Of a DNA stretch of 7,234 bases, positions 1 to 6,418 are shown one piece after another. The notes under the pieces were generated by a model. That model was not told the origin of the DNA. It did no database searches and was given only the letters and a program-made list of their open reading frames with translations. The DNA comes from Clostridia bacterium (GTDB lineage Bacteria; Bacillota; Clostridia; Oscillospirales; Acutalibacteraceae): contig JAFOXT010000221.1 in assembly GCA_017425745.1 (NCBI GenBank), positions 1-7,234 on the forward strand, read 5' to 3'. The stretch's first letter is position 1. The number at the start of each line of letters is the position of its first letter. A program made the translations under genes and the position numbers.

Positions 1-1337
1 TAGTGGGTGGTTGCTGCAATTTTTGCACCCTTTTCGTGAATTTTTTCAAGAATTGAAATTGCAAGAGCCGCACCCTCAACGGGGTCAGTACCTGCACCTA
101 ATTCGTCAATAAGTACAAGGCTTCTGTCGTTTACTGTTTCAATGATATCAATAATATTCACCATATGTGATGAGAAGGTCGAAAGAGATTGCTCAATGCT
201 CTGCTCGTCGCCTATGTCAGCTAAAACATGGTCAAAAACTGAAATTTCACTTCGGTCAGAAACGGGTATCATAAGTCCGCACATAGCCATAAGGCTCATA
301 AGACCGAGCGTTTTGATTGAAACGGTTTTACCGCCCGTGTTGGGACCTGTTATAACAAGGGTGTCAAAATCCTTGCCAAGACTTATATTTGTGGGAACAA
401 CCTTCTTTTTATCAATAAGAGGATGTCTTGCATTTCTGAGATTGATAATGCCGTCTTCGTTGAGAATGGGAACGGTTGCCTTCATATCATAAGCAAGCTT
501 TGCCTTTGCAAAAATAAGGTTAAGCTCAACTGCACATTCATAAGAAGCCTTGATACCCTCATAAAAGCCGCCTGCCTCCATTGAAAGCTCAAAGAGAATA
601 CGTTCAATTTCATCTCTTTCCTTGCTCTGAAGCACTTTTATTTCGTTGTTGGCTTCAACTACTGCTGCGGGCTCAATGAATACAGTTGCACCGCTTGATG
701 ATGTGTCGTGCACAAGACCGCTGATTTCACTTCTGTGCTCAATTTTGACGGGCACAACATATCGTCCGTTACGCATTGTTACAATGGACTCACGCAGATA
801 TTTCTGAAAATGCTGTGAACGGGTCATTTTATCAAGCTGGTCACGAACCTTACTTGAAGCAGCACGGATTTTTCTTCTTATATCGTAAAGGGCAGGAGAG
901 GCATTGTCGCTCATTTCCTCTTCAGAAATAATTGCCGTTGTAATTCTCTGTTCAAGGAATTTGTTGGGCATAAGAGCGCAGAAATAGTTGTCGAGAACAG
1001 TTTCAACACCTGCGTTTTTGCTTCGCCATTCAGCAAGGCTTCTTATTACACGGAGCACCTCTGCAATATCAAGAAGCTCACGCATATTAAGCACGCCTCC
1101 GGCACTTGCTCTGCTGAGAGAGTTATTTACGTTTTTGAGTCCTCCGAAAGAGGGTGCACCGAATTTTGCCATAAGCATATAGGCGTCGTCGGTCTGCTTT
1201 AAAAGTGCTTCAGCCATTTTAAGGTTATGCTCAGGCTTCAGGTTAAGAGCTGTTTCTCTTGCATCCTCACATGAGGTGAAGGATGAAAGCATTTCAAGAA
1301 TTTTCGGAAGCTCAAGTGAAATGTAGTGTTTGTTCAT
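1..1337 (-). CDS. mutS2: MutS2 family ATPase/endonuclease (N-terminal part, truncated by window edge)
   Basis: This is the first 445 codons of MutS2; the family is usually near 780-790 residues, so the rest of the ATPase, the linker and the C-terminal Smr nuclease domain lie outside the window. The protein starts MNKHYISLELPKILEML. Residues up to about 320 form the core/clamp region, including a conserved stretch around RNGRYVVPVK. Walker A GPNTGGKT is at residues 331-338 (bases 347-324). The MutS-family STFSSHM segment follows, then Walker B LVLIDELGAGTDP with D411 and E412. The ELGAGTDP form is diagnostic of MutS2 rather than MutS1. The start is fixed by AAGGAGG at 1351-1345, seven bases before ATG; this SD shares bases with the recO TAA. 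MutS2 proteins are known to restrain recombination and, in Bacillus, to act on collided ribosomes. Placement after recO as last visible gene of the minus-strand run suggests co-transcription. Confidence 0.97.
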   Translation of the reverse strand, partial: MNKHYISLELPKILEMLSSFTSCEDARETALNLKPEHNLKMAEALLKQTDDAYMLMAKFGAPSFGGLKNVNNSLSRASAGGVLNMRELLDIAEVLRVIRSLAEWRSKNAGVETVLDNYFCALMPNKFLEQRITTAIISEEEMSDNASPALYDIRRKIRAASSKVRDQLDKMTRSQHFQKYLRESIVTMRNGRYVVPVKIEHRSEISGLVHDTSSSGATVFIEPAAVVEANNEIKVLQSKERDEIERILFELSMEAGGFYEGIKASYECAVELNLIFAKAKLAYDMKATVPILNEDGIINLRNARHPLIDKKKVVPTNISLGKDFDTLVITGPNTGGKTVSIKTLGLMSLMAMCGLMIPVSDRSEISVFDHVLADIGDEQSIEQSLSTFSSHMVNIIDIIETVNDRSLVLIDELGAGTDPVEGAALAISILEKIHEKGAKIAATTH

Positions 1338-1349
1338 TTTTATCCCTCC

Positions 1350-2093
1350 TTATGAGGTCATAGTTTTATAGAAATCCAGAGTTTTATATTTTCGTCCCGT
1401 TATGTTTTTGAGATAAATTTCCGTAATGAAGCATAGGTCTTCAAGGTCTTCCTTAGGGATAGTGAAGCTGTAAATCTTTTTAGCTTCAGAAAAGCAGATA
1501 TAACGCATAGCCGAAACTGTAGTCAGGCTGAGCTGATGAAGACTGCTTGCTCTCTGACATTCATCACAGAATATTTCGCCTGTATGAAGGTCGAAATACA
1601 TATTTTCGCTTTCAAAGCTGCCGCATAAAGCACAGGAAACAACTGATGGCATATAACCTGAAAGGCAGAGCATACGAAGCTCTGTTGCAGCTTTTATAAG
1701 ACGGTTTTCCTTTGTTCTTTTTGTTATAAGAAAAACGGCGTTGAGAAGAAGGGAAAGATAGTCGGTTGAAGACTCTTCTCTTGGTGCAAGCTCATATGTA
1801 AGCTCAGCAAAATACTGAGCTAATGAAAGGGAAACAATATCTTCCCTCAGAGAAAAGAAAACCTCTTTTGCGGTTGCTTCTTTAATGATATATACATCTC
1901 GTCTGGTTTTTTCAATTGAAAAATCGGAATAGCAAAGCAGCCCTGTAGCAGCGACGTTTTTGTTTTTAGGGTTACGTCCGCCGTTAACAAAGGCAGTGAT
2001 TATTCCTTTATCACGTGTAAGAAGGGTTACAAGTCTGTCCTGTTCACCTGTATTATTCTCACGTATTACTATTCCGTCCGTCTTTATAATCAT
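1350..2093 (-). CDS. recO: DNA repair protein RecO
   Basis: RecO, the recombination mediator that works with RecR to load RecA on SSB-coated single-stranded DNA in the RecF pathway. The protein is 247 residues, normal for the family. The N-terminal OB fold begins IIKTDGIVIRENNTGEQDR, a typical RecO opening, and is followed by the helical domain. A zinc-binding pair of CxxC motifs is visible at C154/C157 and C176/C179, as in zinc-containing RecO proteins. The reading frame can open six codons earlier at 2111. I chose ATG at 2093 because AAGGAAGG (2106-2099) lies five bases before it and because family members start close to this Met. The start lies inside the YqzL-like gene, overlapping its last 35 bases, so the two are probably translationally coupled. 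The TAA stop (1352-1350) is embedded in the mutS2 ribosome binding site. Confidence 0.95.
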   Translation of the reverse strand: MIIKTDGIVIRENNTGEQDRLVTLLTRDKGIITAFVNGGRNPKNKNVAATGLLCYSDFSIEKTRRDVYIIKEATAKEVFFSLREDIVSLSLAQYFAELTYELAPREESSTDYLSLLLNAVFLITKRTKENRLIKAATELRMLCLSGYMPSVVSCALCGSFESENMYFDLHTGEIFCDECQRASSLHQLSLTTVSAMRYICFSEAKKIYSFTIPKEDLEDLCFITEIYLKNITGRKYKTLDFYKTMTS

Positions 2094-2253
2094 AAAAGCC
2101 TTCCTTGGCATCGGGGTTGTTTATATAAAACTCCTCAGCCGTTTCCTCGTCGGGATAATCTGAAAGGGGAAAATCCTTTGCTTTTTTGTAATTGAGATAG
2201 TCGGATACCTTGCCTGTTTTCATAAAGGTATTCCACAAATCCTTCTTGTTCAT
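2059..2253 (-). CDS. small YqzL-like protein (64 aa), function unknown
   Basis: A 64-residue acidic, aromatic-rich protein between era and recO. The N-terminal pattern LWNTFMKTGKVSDYLNYK resembles the YqzL family (W..F..TG....YL), and Bacillus yqzL occupies the same place between era and recO; that positional match is the main support. It is longer than the roughly 47-residue Bacillus protein. The extra C-terminal part (about residues 30-64, with DYPDEETAEEF and an Asp/Tyr/Gly-rich tail) has no function I recognise. There is no signal peptide or membrane segment. AGAGGTG (2266-2260) lies six bases before the ATG, supporting translation. The last 35 bases overlap recO, and the tail codons also encode the recO ribosome binding site, so part of this gene may serve to couple recO translation. 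The role of YqzL is unknown. Confidence 0.75.
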   Translation of the reverse strand: MNKKDLWNTFMKTGKVSDYLNYKKAKDFPLSDYPDEETAEEFYINNPDAKEGFYDYKDGRNSNT

Positions 2254-2323
2254 TTACAACACCTCTTATTCATATCTTTAGCTGAAAAGGGTGTAAGTAA
2301 ACGGAAAATGTTTTACAAATTTC

Positions 2324-2348
2324 AAGGTGCATTTTTGTGCACCTTTTT
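2324..2348. other. small hairpin in the gap between era and the YqzL-like gene
   Basis: A perfect 8-bp inverted repeat, AAGGTGCA (2324-2331) and TGCACCTT (2338-2345), with a six-base loop. It starts about 20 bases after the era stop. Read on the plus strand a short T run follows (2344-2348). On the minus strand, the direction of all neighbouring genes, the stem is followed by GAAATTTG, which is a poor U tract. It may therefore be a weak terminator, an mRNA processing or stability element at the era 3' end, or a block to antisense transcription. The rest of the 111-base gap is AT-rich with no gene that I can support. Confidence 0.4.
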
Positions 2349-2364
2349 AAAGATATATAACTTA

Positions 2365-3252
2365 TTAATCGAGTCCGAAATTATGAATAAGACCCTCGCG
2401 GTTTCTCCAGTCTTCTTTTACCTTTACCCAGCACTGAAGATTGATTCTGCAACCGAAAAACTTTTCCATATCCTGTCTTGCATAGGTTGAAATTCTTTTA
2501 AGTGTTGCACCCTGCTTACCGATGATAATACCCTTGTGGCTTTCTCTTTCGCAGTAAATTGTTGCTTCAACGTCCATAAGGTCGGTGTCGGTGCGTTCAC
2601 GCATTTTTTCAATTGAAACTGCAACGCCGTGAGGAATTTCTTTATCAAGAAGGCGGAGCATTTTTTCTCTTATTATTTCTGAGGCAATAACTCTTTCAGG
2701 TTGGTCAGTCAGGGTATCCTCAGGGAAAAAGTGCTCTGAAGGAAAGGCAAGCTTCATAAGCTCATCCATAAGCTCATTTATACCGTCGTTCTTTGCGGCA
2801 CTTACAGGTACAATTGCTTCAAAGTTATATTCCTGAACCATTTCCATAATTCTGCCCATTAACTCTTCCTTGTTTTCAATAAGGTCGATTTTGTTGATGG
2901 CAAGAACGGTAGGCATTTTCTGCTTTTTGAACTTTTCAATAAGCTCCTTTTCGCTGTCTCTGAGCTCGCTGAGACCTTCAACAACCATAAGGCAGGCATC
3001 AACACCGCCTATGCTGTCACTGACAGCCTTTATCATTTTTTCGCCAAGCTTTGTTTTGGGACGGTGAAAGCCCGGTGTATCAGTGAATACAAGCTGAGTT
3101 TCGTCCTTTGTAAGCACACCCATAATTCTTGTACGGGTAGTCTGAGGCTTATTGGAAACAATTGCAATTTTCTGACCGAGCAAACGGTTGAGAATTGATG
3201 ATTTACCTACATTGGGGCAACCTACAATTGCAATAAAAGCGGTTTTTTGCAT
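2365..3252 (-). CDS. era: GTPase Era
   Basis: Era, the essential GTPase that binds the 3' end of 16S rRNA and takes part in 30S subunit maturation in the cytoplasm. Full length at 295 residues. All GTPase motifs are present: G1 GCPNVGKS (11-18), the G2 region NKPQTTRTRI (34-43), G3 DTPG (58-61), G4 NKID (120-123) and G5 SAA (151-153). The C-terminal KH RNA-binding domain (about 200-285) contains the GKQG loop at 245-248. The start has AAGGAG (3266-3261) eight bases upstream, overlapping the TAA of the upstream gene, so coupled translation is likely. In many Bacillota era follows ybeY and dgkA; here it follows a DUF4015-like gene and rpe instead. The recO side of the usual era-recO neighbourhood is kept. 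A small hairpin follows the stop. Confidence 0.98.
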   Translation of the reverse strand: MQKTAFIAIVGCPNVGKSSILNRLLGQKIAIVSNKPQTTRTRIMGVLTKDETQLVFTDTPGFHRPKTKLGEKMIKAVSDSIGGVDACLMVVEGLSELRDSEKELIEKFKKQKMPTVLAINKIDLIENKEELMGRIMEMVQEYNFEAIVPVSAAKNDGINELMDELMKLAFPSEHFFPEDTLTDQPERVIASEIIREKMLRLLDKEIPHGVAVSIEKMRERTDTDLMDVEATIYCERESHKGIIIGKQGATLKRISTYARQDMEKFFGCRINLQCWVKVKEDWRNREGLIHNFGLD

Positions 3253-3264
3253 AATTTACTCTCC

Positions 3265-4467
3265 TTAATATTTTCCGTTTTCATCTATGAGAATGTATGA
3301 GGTGTAACCGTTTTTCTTCATAGCGCGGATATATGATCTTGAATATTCCTCGGTACTGATAACGGGAATAATGATCTTCTTGGTAAAACGCTTGGAAATT
3401 TCGCCGTACATTGAAAGCACTGAAGTGAATTTTTCTTTGCGGTTAACTGTAATTTCTTCGTTTCTTTCTCTTGTGTCTGCTGCAACGGCGTCAACTGAAA
3501 CATCAGACATTGAGCCAAAGTAAATGCTCTCGTTACCCTTGGCAGCATCTGTTGCACCTTCGGAAACAATAAGAAGAGCATCCTTGGGAAGCTTTTTCCT
3601 TACAGTTGAAACAAAGCTTTTCAGCACCTCGTTTCGCTTTGAGCTTTCTTTTTCACCGGGGTAGGTTGCACCGCTTTTAAGTCCGTCAGGGAACTGAACG
3701 CTTTCCAGCATAAAGCCGCGGATATTCATAGCGTAAAGCTCTTCCATAATTCCGTAAAGGTAGTTCTTAGCCCTTTTTGAAACGGGGTTGAGCCAACCGT
3801 TGCCGTTTTCGGTGGTGTTATCTCTCCAGTTAACGTCGGTGTCCATATATTTTACGGCAATTGCAGGAAAAGTCTCTGCAACTGCAGGGTCCTCAAAGCA
3901 GTAGATACGGGCAATAACCGTAATACCCTTTGAGGTAAAAATGTCAATTGCCTTTCTTGCAGTGTCGTTGTCAAGATGATTACATTTTCCGATAATTGCA
4001 TAGTTCTGCAAAGAGGTGTAAGCAAGCTTGCCATAGGCATTTTTAAAGTCAATTACAACACTGTTGCCGTTTTTCTTTCTGATTTCACGGATAAAGTCCT
4101 TTACATATTCCTTGTCAGAAAGCTTGTCTGAGGGCATATAAAGGGCCCTGATGCCGTCTTCCTTAAGTGCTTTTATGGCCGAGGTGTCAACCTTAGTCTT
4201 ATCGGCCGGAGGATTTATGGGTGCACCTGAAATGTTGAGAGCGATATTCATAACGAAGAAGGAGGAGATAAGAAGCACCGTAAAAAGAAGGGCAGAAAGA
4301 ACAATATTCAGCTTTTTTCTTTTACTGTAAAGTCGCTTTCTTCGGCTTATCTGAAAACGGTCAACAGGGTATTCTTCAGAAAAAGTGTAATAGCTTTTTC
4401 TTACCCGCACCTTGTCCGTAACCTTATAGGGTGACGGTTTTCTTTTAAGTGAACTGATTTTTTTCAT
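3265..4467 (-). CDS. membrane-anchored DUF4015 / putative glycoside hydrolase-like protein
   Basis: A 400-residue protein with a strongly basic cytoplasmic N terminus (1-53, many Lys/Arg), one hydrophobic segment at about 54-76 (NIVLSALLFTVLLISSFFVM) acting as a signal anchor, and an extracytoplasmic domain from about 90 to the end. That domain resembles the DUF4015 putative glycosyl hydrolase family (TIM-barrel type). Supporting segments are GIRALYMPSDKLSD (105-118), VVIDFKNAYGKLAY (137-150), GITVIARIYCFEDP (181-194) and the RGFMLESVQFPDG segment (250-262). In typical members the last segment reads like FDYIRFP; here ESVQFP replaces DYIRFP, so a conserved Asp appears to be Glu. The assignment comes from remembered family patterns. 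No substrate is known; a cell-wall role would fit the location but is inference. AGGAGA (4482-4477) lies nine bases before ATG. The gene starts 42 bases after rpe and ends inside the era SD. Confidence 0.75.
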   Translation of the reverse strand: MKKISSLKRKPSPYKVTDKVRVRKSYYTFSEEYPVDRFQISRRKRLYSKRKKLNIVLSALLFTVLLISSFFVMNIALNISGAPINPPADKTKVDTSAIKALKEDGIRALYMPSDKLSDKEYVKDFIREIRKKNGNSVVIDFKNAYGKLAYTSLQNYAIIGKCNHLDNDTARKAIDIFTSKGITVIARIYCFEDPAVAETFPAIAVKYMDTDVNWRDNTTENGNGWLNPVSKRAKNYLYGIMEELYAMNIRGFMLESVQFPDGLKSGATYPGEKESSKRNEVLKSFVSTVRKKLPKDALLIVSEGATDAAKGNESIYFGSMSDVSVDAVAADTRERNEEITVNRKEKFTSVLSMYGEISKRFTKKIIIPVISTEEYSRSYIRAMKKNGYTSYILIDENGKY

Positions 4468-4509
4468 TTATTGTGTTCTCCTGAAATCTGAGAGCTTTAT
4501 TTCTGAAAA

Positions 4510-5172
4510 TCAGAAGTATTTTGCAGCCTTTTCTCTTAAGAGGGTGATTGTTTCCTTGGGGTCTTCACTGCCGAAGATTGCCGAGCCTGCAACAAGCACG
4601 TTTGCACCTGCTTCAGCTACAGTTTCAACAGTTGAAAGAGAAATACCGCCGTCAACCTGAATATCCATTTCAAGGTTTCTTCTCTTACATTCTTCACGGA
4701 GCTTTACGATTTTTCCCATCATATCAGCCATAAAGCTCTGACCGCCGAAGCCGGGCTCAACTGTCATTACAAGCACCATACCGAGCTTATCGAGGTATGG
4801 GTAAACTGCTTCGATTTCTGTGCCGGGCTTAACTGCAAGGGCAGCAACCTTTCCGCTTTCACGGATAAGGTCAATGGTTTTTTCTGTGTCTGAGTCTGAT
4901 TCAATGTGGAAGCAGACAACGTCAGCACCTGCACTGATGAAATCAGGAATATATTTATAGGGGTCGCTTATCATAAGATGCACGTCAAAAACAAGGTCTG
5001 AGCACTTGCGAAGACATTTAACAAGAGGAGCGCCGAGAGTGATGTTAGGCACAAAGTGTCCGTCCATTACGTCAATGTGGAGCCAGTCGGCACCTGATAT
5101 TTTCATTCTTTCAAATTCTTCACCCATTTTTGAATAATCGCATGAAAGAATTGACGGAGAAATTTTTATCAT
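4510..5172 (-). CDS. rpe: ribulose-phosphate 3-epimerase
   Basis: Interconverts ribulose 5-phosphate and xylulose 5-phosphate in the non-oxidative pentose phosphate pathway, in the cytoplasm. At 220 residues it is full length for the family. It is a beta/alpha barrel opening with KISPSILSCDYSKMGEE. The metal ligands and catalytic acids are visible: H32 and D34 in LHIDVMDGHFVPNITLG, H65 in DVHLMISDP, and D174 in VDGGIS. The flexible phosphate-side loop VEPGFGGQSF is at 138-147, and a further phosphate-binding segment VLVAGSAIFGS lies near the C terminus. GAGGT (5185-5181) precedes ATG by eight bases. It is the first gene of the minus-strand run, with its own strong promoter. In Bacillus rpe sits with prkC and rsgA (yloQ); here it instead leads a DUF4015-like/era/recO/mutS2 cluster. 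Confidence 0.98.
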   Translation of the reverse strand: MIKISPSILSCDYSKMGEEFERMKISGADWLHIDVMDGHFVPNITLGAPLVKCLRKCSDLVFDVHLMISDPYKYIPDFISAGADVVCFHIESDSDTEKTIDLIRESGKVAALAVKPGTEIEAVYPYLDKLGMVLVMTVEPGFGGQSFMADMMGKIVKLREECKRRNLEMDIQVDGGISLSTVETVAEAGANVLVAGSAIFGSEDPKETITLLREKAAKYF

Positions 5173-5201
5173 AATAATTTACCTCACTTATATAAAGTTA
5201 T

Positions 5202-5237
5202 TCAATCTATTATACCAATTGAGAGACTAAAAATCAA
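5202..5237 (-). promoter_or_regulatory. sigma-A-type promoter of the rpe operon
   Basis: On the minus strand, -35 TTGATT (5237-5232), a 17-base spacer and a perfect -10 TATAAT (5214-5209). TG lies one base upstream of the -10, giving an extended -10. The predicted transcription start is near 5202, giving a leader of about 30 bases that carries the rpe SD and no room for a riboswitch. It is the only strong promoter I see for the rpe-to-mutS2 gene run. Confidence 0.85.
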
Positions 5238-5263
5238 TATAAAGCAGATAGATAGAAAGAATT

Positions 5264-5291
5264 TTGACGAAAAATACTGTTAATTTATGAT
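5264..5291 (+). promoter_or_regulatory. candidate promoter 1 for the acyltransferase-like gene
   Basis: TTGACG (5264-5269), a 16-base spacer and TATGAT (5286-5291), each hexamer matching consensus at five of six bases. The start site would be near 5298, giving a leader of about 80 bases to the chosen ATG at 5380. The ATG at 5287 lies inside this -10 box, which argues against that upstream Met being used. The -35 lies about 26 bases from the -35 of the opposing rpe promoter, so the two are back to back. Confidence 0.55.
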
Positions 5292-5310
5292 GAATAAGAA
5301 AGGTTTATTA

Positions 5311-5339
5311 TTTACTTTTTTATTTTATAGGTGTATGAT
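5311..5339 (+). promoter_or_regulatory. candidate promoter 2 for the acyltransferase-like gene
   Basis: TTTACT (5311-5316), a 17-base spacer and TATGAT (5334-5339). The -35 is weaker than in candidate 1. The start would be near 5346, leaving about 34 bases before the ATG at 5380. It could be a second tandem promoter or a chance match in AT-rich DNA. Confidence 0.3.
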
Positions 5340-5379
5340 AAATACGAAAAAGCTGATTGAAAGCAAAGAAGGAAGACAA

Positions 5380-6321
5380 ATGGATTTTAAAGAGTATATG
5401 CGTGGGGCGTTAACTGCTCCCGAAAAAGGCGATACAGTTGAATATTTTAATCTTAAAGCGAGAGTGTCAGGCAATGTGCTTACCAATGCACAGCTTGAAA
5501 TGCCTGCAGCCTCATATATCTACGAGGCAGATATAACAAAGCTCTGGGAGGAATACAGAAAGCTGAAGGCTGACTGCGGATACCGTCTCAGCTTCAACGC
5601 ACTTATGATGAGAGCGCTTGTAGAAGGACTCAAGGTTGCTCCCAGACTCAATTCACATATCGAATATAACCATACCGCATCATGCGGCAGACTTATCATC
5701 AAAAAGCATATTGATGTTGCAATGCCCGTATTTTTTGAAAGCGGAGAAACCTTTCCTGTTAAGGTAAGAGGCATTGAGGTAATGAGCCTTAAGCAGATTG
5801 CTGAGGAAATTGACAATGTAATTGAAAGACTCGGAAAGACAGACGTAAACAATGTGCTTTTTGATACTATTGCTCAGAGAATGATAGGCTTTGTGCTCAA
5901 GGGTAAGCTCTGGTCAAGCTTCAGACAGATTACATCAGGCTTTATCGGAAAGTATAAGGTTGGTACACTTAAAACTGCCGTTACACCAAGACCGAAGAAT
6001 CCCGAGGGTCTCGGAATCAACGACCTTAACGAGGGTACTGTTTGCTTTACAAACTGGAGCTCACTTGGTAAAGATTTTGAAGGCAATGTTGCCTGGACAC
6101 CTCTTCTTTATCCTCAGGTTTTCCTTATGGCAATAGGCAATACAAGAGACAGAGAATACGCTTTCAGAAACGAAAAGGGTGAGGTTGACCTCGGCACAAA
6201 GAAAATGCTTCCTATTACTCTTGTATTTGACCACAGACTTGGCGGTTTTGCTGACCTTGCTCCCTTTATCAAGAAGCTCAACGAGATTTTTGAAAATCCT
6301 GAAATAATCAGAGAATGGTAA
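5380..6321 (+). CDS. stand-alone E2/CAT-type acyltransferase domain protein
   Basis: A 313-residue protein resembling the catalytic domain of 2-oxoacid dehydrogenase E2 subunits and chloramphenicol acetyltransferase, enzymes that move acyl groups from CoA. Matching segments are KKHIDVAMPVFFESGETFPV (108-127), SLKQIAEEI (136-144), GTVCFTNWSSLG (219-230, counterpart of the E2 GTFTISNLG segment), and VFDHRLGGFADLAPF near the C terminus. Catalytic His is H285, but HxxxD reads HRLGG, so Gly289 stands where Asp is usual. There is no lipoyl or subunit-binding domain, so it cannot be an ordinary complex E2; acceptor and donor are unknown. The frame stays open back to ATG 5287. I chose 5380 because AAGGAAG (5369-5375) precedes it and because 5287 lies inside a -10 box. 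It appears monocistronic, with its own promoter region and terminator. Confidence 0.8.
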   Translation: MDFKEYMRGALTAPEKGDTVEYFNLKARVSGNVLTNAQLEMPAASYIYEADITKLWEEYRKLKADCGYRLSFNALMMRALVEGLKVAPRLNSHIEYNHTASCGRLIIKKHIDVAMPVFFESGETFPVKVRGIEVMSLKQIAEEIDNVIERLGKTDVNNVLFDTIAQRMIGFVLKGKLWSSFRQITSGFIGKYKVGTLKTAVTPRPKNPEGLGINDLNEGTVCFTNWSSLGKDFEGNVAWTPLLYPQVFLMAIGNTRDREYAFRNEKGEVDLGTKKMLPITLVFDHRLGGFADLAPFIKKLNEIFENPEIIREW

Positions 6322-6336
6322 AATATTAAGTAATTT

Positions 6337-6370
6337 TCAATGGGTGAGATTTTTCACCCATTGATTTTTT
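6337..6370 (+). terminator. intrinsic terminator after the acyltransferase-like gene
   Basis: A perfect stem of CAATGGGTGA (6338-6347) with TCACCCATTG (6354-6363), loop GATTTT, extendable by one T-A pair (6337/6364). It is followed by six T (6365-6370). It begins 15 bases after the TAA stop. Its right arm and T tract overlap the -35 box of the next gene. Confidence 0.9.
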
Positions 6371-6389
6371 ATTGTTTTCTTGATATAAT
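6361..6389 (+). promoter_or_regulatory. sigma-A-type promoter of the GH16 gene
   Basis: TTGATT (6361-6366), a 17-base spacer and TATAAT (6384-6389), with TG one base before the -10 (extended -10). The predicted start is near 6396, leaving about 23 bases before the ATG. The -35 is made from the last three bases of the terminator right arm plus its flank and T tract. Hexamers, spacing and extension are the same as in the rpe promoter. Confidence 0.8.
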
Positions 6390-6418
6390 TTAAGAAAAAA
6401 CAAAGGAGAAGAAACATT

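Noticed and set aside
142..492. 116-codon plus-strand open frame
   Set aside because: It lies antisense to the Walker A region of mutS2, which has clear conserved motifs; the plus-strand product has no recognisable family features or SD.
1960..2163. Plus-strand open frame over the recO/YqzL-like overlap
   Set aside because: It is antisense to two supported genes and has no ribosome binding site or family pattern.
2296..2325. Possible minus-strand promoter TTGAAA-N18-TTTACT ahead of the YqzL-like gene
   Set aside because: The -10 matches at only four of six bases, the spacer is long, and the -35 overlaps the hairpin; AT-rich DNA gives such matches by chance.
2424..2648. Second minus-strand frame within era
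   Set aside because: It is an out-of-frame shadow in the KH domain region; the era frame is complete and conserved.
4501..4515. Perfect short palindrome TTCTGA-AAA-TCAGAA at the rpe stop codon
   Set aside because: Six-base AT-rich arms with a three-base loop and no T tract; too weak to call a terminator or operator.
5172..5202. Possible riboswitch or leader element ahead of rpe
   Set aside because: The predicted leader is only about 30 bases, too short for a structured sensor.
5520..5852. 110-codon minus-strand open frame
   Set aside because: It is a shadow of the acyltransferase-like gene, whose plus-strand product shows clear family motifs.
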